From positions 930,001 through 994,000 of the forward strand of contig NZ_CP087719.1 of the NCBI RefSeq assembly GCF_020991085.1: DNA of 64,000 bases. Reading direction: 5' to 3'. Below are positions 62,158 to 64,000 of this stretch, piece by piece. Every line of letters begins with the position of its first letter. Position 1 is the stretch's first letter. Below the pieces are notes generated by a model. That model made no database searches, was not told the origin of the DNA, and was given only the letters and a program-made list of their open reading frames with translations. The stretch is from Roseomonas sp. OT10 (GTDB lineage Bacteria > Pseudomonadota > Alphaproteobacteria > Acetobacterales > Acetobacteraceae). A program made the translations under genes and the position numbers.

Positions 62158-62993
62158 GGCAGGGTCTCCGGCTCGGCGAAGGCGCCCAGCAGGTCGGCGC
62201 GCAGGGGGGGGAGGCGGGGGTCGTCGGCGGCCAGCAGCCCGGCCACCTCGGCCAGGGCGTGACGCGGGCCGGGGGCGGCGTCGCGGTGGAGGATCAGGCG
62301 CAGCGGCGGTAGCCCGGCGGCGGCCAGCGCGCCGGCCAGGGCATCGCGCGACTGCTCCGGCGCATGCTCCAGCCGCAGCAGCGAGCGGTCCCGGCCGGTC
62401 GGGTCGGCGGCGGAGGCGGCGACCACCAGGGCCTTCGGCCCGCGCCCGCCGGCCGGCAGCAGGAAGGGCAGGGCGGCGACCACCTGCAGCCGGGGCGCCT
62501 CCAGCCGGGGCCACCAGGCGGTGCCGGGCGCCTCGCCCTCCTCCGGGGCAGGCAGCACGGCCACGGTGGCCTCGCCCGAGGAGACGGCCGCCAGCGCCCG
62601 GGCCGGGGTGGGATGGGCGCGCCAGGGGGTGTTGAAGCCGAAATGCCCGCGCGCGAGGTCCAGGGCCGGGCTGTCCGGCTGCGGCGCCAGCACCGCCACG
62701 CTGAAGTTCCCCTGCTGCGCCAGGGAGGAGGCGATGATCTCCCGCCAGATGCGCAGCAGCGCCGCCGGGGGCAGGCCGCCCGAATGCCGCGCCAGCAGCC
62801 GGCGGAAGATCGCCGCCTCCCGTCCCGGCCGGAAGCTGCCGCCCTGGCCCTTGATGCGCTCCGCCGCGAGCCGGCCGGTAATGGCGGCGCGGCGTATCAG
62901 CAGGTCGTGCAGGCCGTCATCGATCGCATCGATCCCGGCGCGCAGCGTGGCCAGGTCGGGGGGAGCCGGGGCGGGGAGGGGCTGGTCTGGCAT
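62154..62993 (-). CDS. Chorismate mutase fused to a degenerate prephenate-dehydratase-like domain
   Basis: A 279-residue protein. Residues 10-100 are an AroQ-type mutase ([33 protein letters not shown] in pieces), converting chorismate to prephenate. The rest (about 100-275) resembles the prephenate dehydratase plus ACT layout of PheA, with [12 protein letters not shown] and [22 protein letters not shown], but the catalytic TRF and ENS motifs of true dehydratases are not seen. It is therefore probably a mutase with a regulatory or dead domain. First gene of the mutase-hisC-tyrC unit, diverging from metX. Confidence 0.85.
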   Translation of the reverse strand: MPDQPLPAPAPPDLATLRAGIDAIDDGLHDLLIRRAAITGRLAAERIKGQGGSFRPGREAAIFRRLLARHSGGLPPAALLRIWREIIASSLAQQGNFSVAVLAPQPDSPALDLARGHFGFNTPWRAHPTPARALAAVSSGEATVAVLPAPEEGEAPGTAWWPRLEAPRLQVVAALPFLLPAGGRGPKALVVAASAADPTGRDRSLLRLEHAPEQSRDALAGALAAAGLPPLRLILHRDAAPGPRHALAEVAGLLAADDPRLPPLRADLLGAFAEPETLP

Positions 62994-63131
62994 GATGGAA
63001 CGGTTCCCATAGAACCCGCCGCGCCTCGCGCCAAGGTGAGGCGTCCGGCGGCGCGCGCGTCCCGCCGCGCAGGGGGCCCGGCGCATCGGGGCGGTTCCCC
63101 CCGCGCCGCGCCGGCGCTAAGCCTGCCGCCC

Positions 63132-64000
63132 GTGAGCGACACCTCGACCGAAGCCCCCGCCGAGCGGGGCCCCGCCCCGACCCAGGCGCCCCTGCCGGCG
63201 GTCGAGCATCAGCGTGCCGTCTTCGCCGACGGGCTGGGGCTGGATTGCGGCGCCATCATCGCGCCGCTGGCCGTCGCCTACCGCACCTATGGCCGGCTGA
63301 ACGCCACCCGCTCCAACGCCGTGCTGGTCTGCCATGCCCTGACCGGCGACCAGTACCTGGCGGAGGAGCATCCGCTGACCGGCAAGCCCGGCTGGTGGGA
63401 CGGGGTGGTCGGGCCGGGCATGGCCATCGACACGGACCGCTTCTTCGTCGTCTGCGCCAATGTGCTGGGCGGCTGCATGGGCAGCACGGGCCCGCGCGAG
63501 GAGATGACGGACGCGCAGGGCCGGGGGCTCGGCCGCCCCTGGGGCACGGATTTCCCGACCATCACCATCCGCGACATGGTCCGCGCCCAGGCCCGGCTGG
63601 TGGAGCACCTGGGGATCGGCCGGCTGCTGGCGGTGGTCGGCGGCTCGATGGGCGGGATGCAGGCGCTGGAATGGGCGGCGACCTTCCCCGACCGGGTCTT
63701 CGCCTGCGTCGCCATCGCGACCGCCGCGCACCATTCCGCGCAGAACATCGCCTTCAACGAGGTCGGCCGCGCGGCCATCCACGCCGACCCGGACTGGAAG
63801 GGCGGGCGCTACTGGGAGGATGGCCGCATCCCGGCGCGCGGCCTGGGCGTGGCGCGGATGATGGCGCACATCACCTACCTCTCCGAGGCGGCGCTGGCCC
63901 GCAAGTTCGGCCGGCGGCTGCAGGGGGCGTCGGCGATGACCTTCCTGGAGGACGTGTTCCAGGTGGAGAGCTACCTGCGCCATCAGGGCAGCACCTTCGT
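63132..64000 (+). CDS. metX: Homoserine O-acetyltransferase (partial, runs off right edge)
   Basis: MetX acetylates (or succinylates) homoserine in the first committed step of methionine synthesis. GTG 63132 opens an uninterrupted frame to base 64000, about 290 codons of an expected 380 or so. Family blocks are [47 protein letters not shown], and the nucleophile elbow [13 protein letters not shown] with the catalytic serine near residue 172. The catalytic Asp and His lie beyond the window. It diverges from the chorismate mutase gene across about 140 bp. A typical partner, metW, would be expected next. Confidence 0.95.
   Translation, partial: MSDTSTEAPAERGPAPTQAPLPAVEHQRAVFADGLGLDCGAIIAPLAVAYRTYGRLNATRSNAVLVCHALTGDQYLAEEHPLTGKPGWWDGVVGPGMAIDTDRFFVVCANVLGGCMGSTGPREEMTDAQGRGLGRPWGTDFPTITIRDMVRAQARLVEHLGIGRLLAVVGGSMGGMQALEWAATFPDRVFACVAIATAAHHSAQNIAFNEVGRAAIHADPDWKGGRYWEDGRIPARGLGVARMMAHITYLSEAALARKFGRRLQGASAMTFLEDVFQVESYLRHQGSTF

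Overview
The window is about 70% G+C chromosomal DNA from an alphaproteobacterium, most likely Acetobacteraceae of the Roseomonas type. The clues are the order histone-deacetylase-like/xseB/ispA/dxs/tlyA, the rimP-nusA-ylxR-infB-rbfA operon, tripartite-tricarboxylate (Bug) solute receptors lying away from their membrane partners, SecB, and an ATP-type PEP carboxykinase. No rRNA, tRNA, CRISPR array, prophage or intact insertion sequence was seen. Genes at both edges are cut: the deacetylase-like gene at the left and metX at the right.

Layout. 1-5 kb: isoprenoid precursor genes (ispA, dxs) with xseB and tlyA. 5-9.4 kb: two unrecognised proteins, then aroC and fabI on the minus strand, diverging from pdxH. 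9.4-16.3 kb: a kinase/ATPase fusion, a universal stress protein, an M20 amidohydrolase, a quinone-type oxidoreductase, and mobB-moeA for molybdenum cofactor. 16.7-21 kb: an amino-acid ABC importer without its ATPase, secB and a LysE exporter. 21.3-31.7 kb: an endonuclease III homologue, two Bug receptors, rhodanese, MFS and EamA transporters, pckA, a luciferase-like oxidoreductase and a one-PDZ HtrA protease. 31.8-37 kb: an AhpD-like protein, a cold-shock protein, two small unknown proteins, a serine carboxypeptidase, an MBL-like protein and a VOC protein. 37-41.3 kb: a manganese/zinc ABC importer diverging from mntR, with a palindromic operator between them. 41.9-49.7 kb: a PhzF-like isomerase, a MarR regulator and a haem uptake locus (TonB receptor, hmuS, hmuT, hmuU, hmuV) behind a Fur-like box. 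50-59.8 kb: metK, trmB, the rimP-nusA-ylxR-infB-rbfA operon and a thioesterase. 60.2-64 kb: tyrosine, histidine and chorismate-branch genes (tyrC, hisC, a chorismate mutase) and metX.

Two things stand out. First, a dispersed repeat of about 410 bp occurs five times (16298, 20904, about 25136, 41347, about 59845). Intact copies have imperfect terminal inverted repeats, and the two best ones have a 3-bp direct flanking repeat TGA/TCA. In copies A, B and C that triplet is the TGA stop codon of the adjacent gene. Copy D follows a TAG stop directly, and copy E fills an entire convergent intergenic space. All copies keep a 10-bp-stem triloop hairpin. This looks like a non-autonomous, MITE-like element settled at gene ends, perhaps acting as a terminator. 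Second, an A+T-rich foreign-looking gene for a one-TM protein sits between infB and rbfA. A strong intrinsic terminator precedes it, and its 3' end contains the rbfA ribosome-binding site and start codon.

Start codons were chosen by eye from Shine-Dalgarno matches, family length and gene overlap. Several are flagged as uncertain.
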